A DNA stretch of 64,000 bases, taken from NCBI RefSeq assembly GCF_030622045.1, contig NZ_CP130886.1, forward strand, positions 5,092,001 to 5,156,000, read 5' to 3'. Positions within the stretch are counted from its first letter, which is position 1, and each line of letters begins with the position of its first letter. Source of the DNA: Planctellipticum variicoloris (GTDB lineage Bacteria; Planctomycetota; Planctomycetia; Planctomycetales; Planctomycetaceae). Positions 63,891 through 64,000 of this stretch are shown piece by piece. A program made the position numbers and the translations under genes. Below the pieces are notes generated by a model, which saw only the letters and a program-made list of their open reading frames with translations, was not told where the DNA came from and ran no database searches.

Positions 63891-63989
63891 GGCTGATCGC
63901 TTATCGCGGGTCGCTGATCGCCAGAACGGAAATCGCGAGCAAAGCCTCCCCCCGTCTGGCGATTCGCGATCAGCGATAAGCGATCAGCC
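63891..63989. repeat. long inverted repeat after the heptose-type operon
   Basis: GGCTGATCGCTTATCGC (63891-63907) pairs perfectly with GCGATAAGCGATCAGCC (63973-63989). The arms continue inward with CTGATCGCCAG / CTGGCGATTCGCGATCAG. It may serve as the operon's transcription end, though no T-run follows. Confidence 0.85.
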
Positions 63990-64000
63990 TCTTCCTTTCG

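Overview
The window looks like chromosomal DNA from a planctomycete. The evidence is gene content rather than a marker gene, since no rRNA or tRNA is visible. It contains a DUF1501 / DUF1549-DUF1553 / WD40 / EF-hand operon, a DUF1559 pilin-like protein, sulfatases, a PQQ-like propeller protein, a Tat-exported Gfo/Idh/MocA oxidoreductase and an LptD-like protein (so a lipopolysaccharide-type outer membrane). Most of the DNA is GC-rich with strong third-position bias, which creates many long antisense open frames that are not genes.

Layout. 1-4154 (minus): end-truncated lptD-like gene, an MnmE-like GTPase and coaX. 4510-8735 (plus): exported coiled-coil protein, DUF1223 protein, peroxiredoxin-like protein, MFS transporter. 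8875-10613 (plus): a compact, less GC-rich three-gene accessory unit (TIGR04255 protein plus two unknowns). 10733-16979 (plus): Gfo/Idh/MocA oxidoreductase, an unusual HTH plus acidic-repeat plus membrane-tail protein, OmpA lipoprotein, dprA. 17445-20039 (minus): dsbD-like reductase, divergent from a Clp_N-ThiD2-ThiE fusion and an RND/MMPL exporter (20314-24961). 25021-28060: sulfatase (minus), then a Cys-rich exported protein and a doublet metal-binding (YHS/TRASH-like) protein. 28172-30148: a group II intron with its reverse transcriptase, sitting inside a palindromic repeat. 30632-35256: PQQ-like protein, HTH plus B12-fold regulator, dps, zinc-ribbon membrane protein, phosphodiesterase. 35358-42989 (minus): the WD40 - DUF1549/1553 - DUF1501 - EF-hand operon. 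43273-44349 (minus): anchored PpiC isomerase. 44910-50403 (plus): rpmE type B, prfA, prmC, GspE-like ATPase, CvpA-like protein. 50655-57155: ppa, hisC, phosphodiesterase, SUI1 factor (minus), DUF1559 protein, truD, SDR. 57295-59177: a tight AAA-ATPase / DUF3226 Toprim-like pair, the best defence-system candidate. 59180-60082 (minus): Gly-rich exported protein. 60322-63879 (plus): a four-gene overlapping operon (SIS isomerase, HAD phosphatase, unknown enzyme, PfkB kinase) that reads as a sedoheptulose/heptose-phosphate pathway.

Intergenic DNA is unusually structured. At least three families of palindromic elements and several long inverted repeats recur; one element family has been split by the group II intron, which lets the intron ends be read from the repeat itself. 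TACACT/TACAAT boxes recur upstream of genes and, in three or four places, have a plausible -35 box at 17-18 bases.

The most promising candidates for undescribed systems are the AAA/DUF3226 pair, the TIGR04255 triad, and the unknown enzyme embedded in the heptose-type operon. All functions are inferred from reading the sequence; no database search was run.
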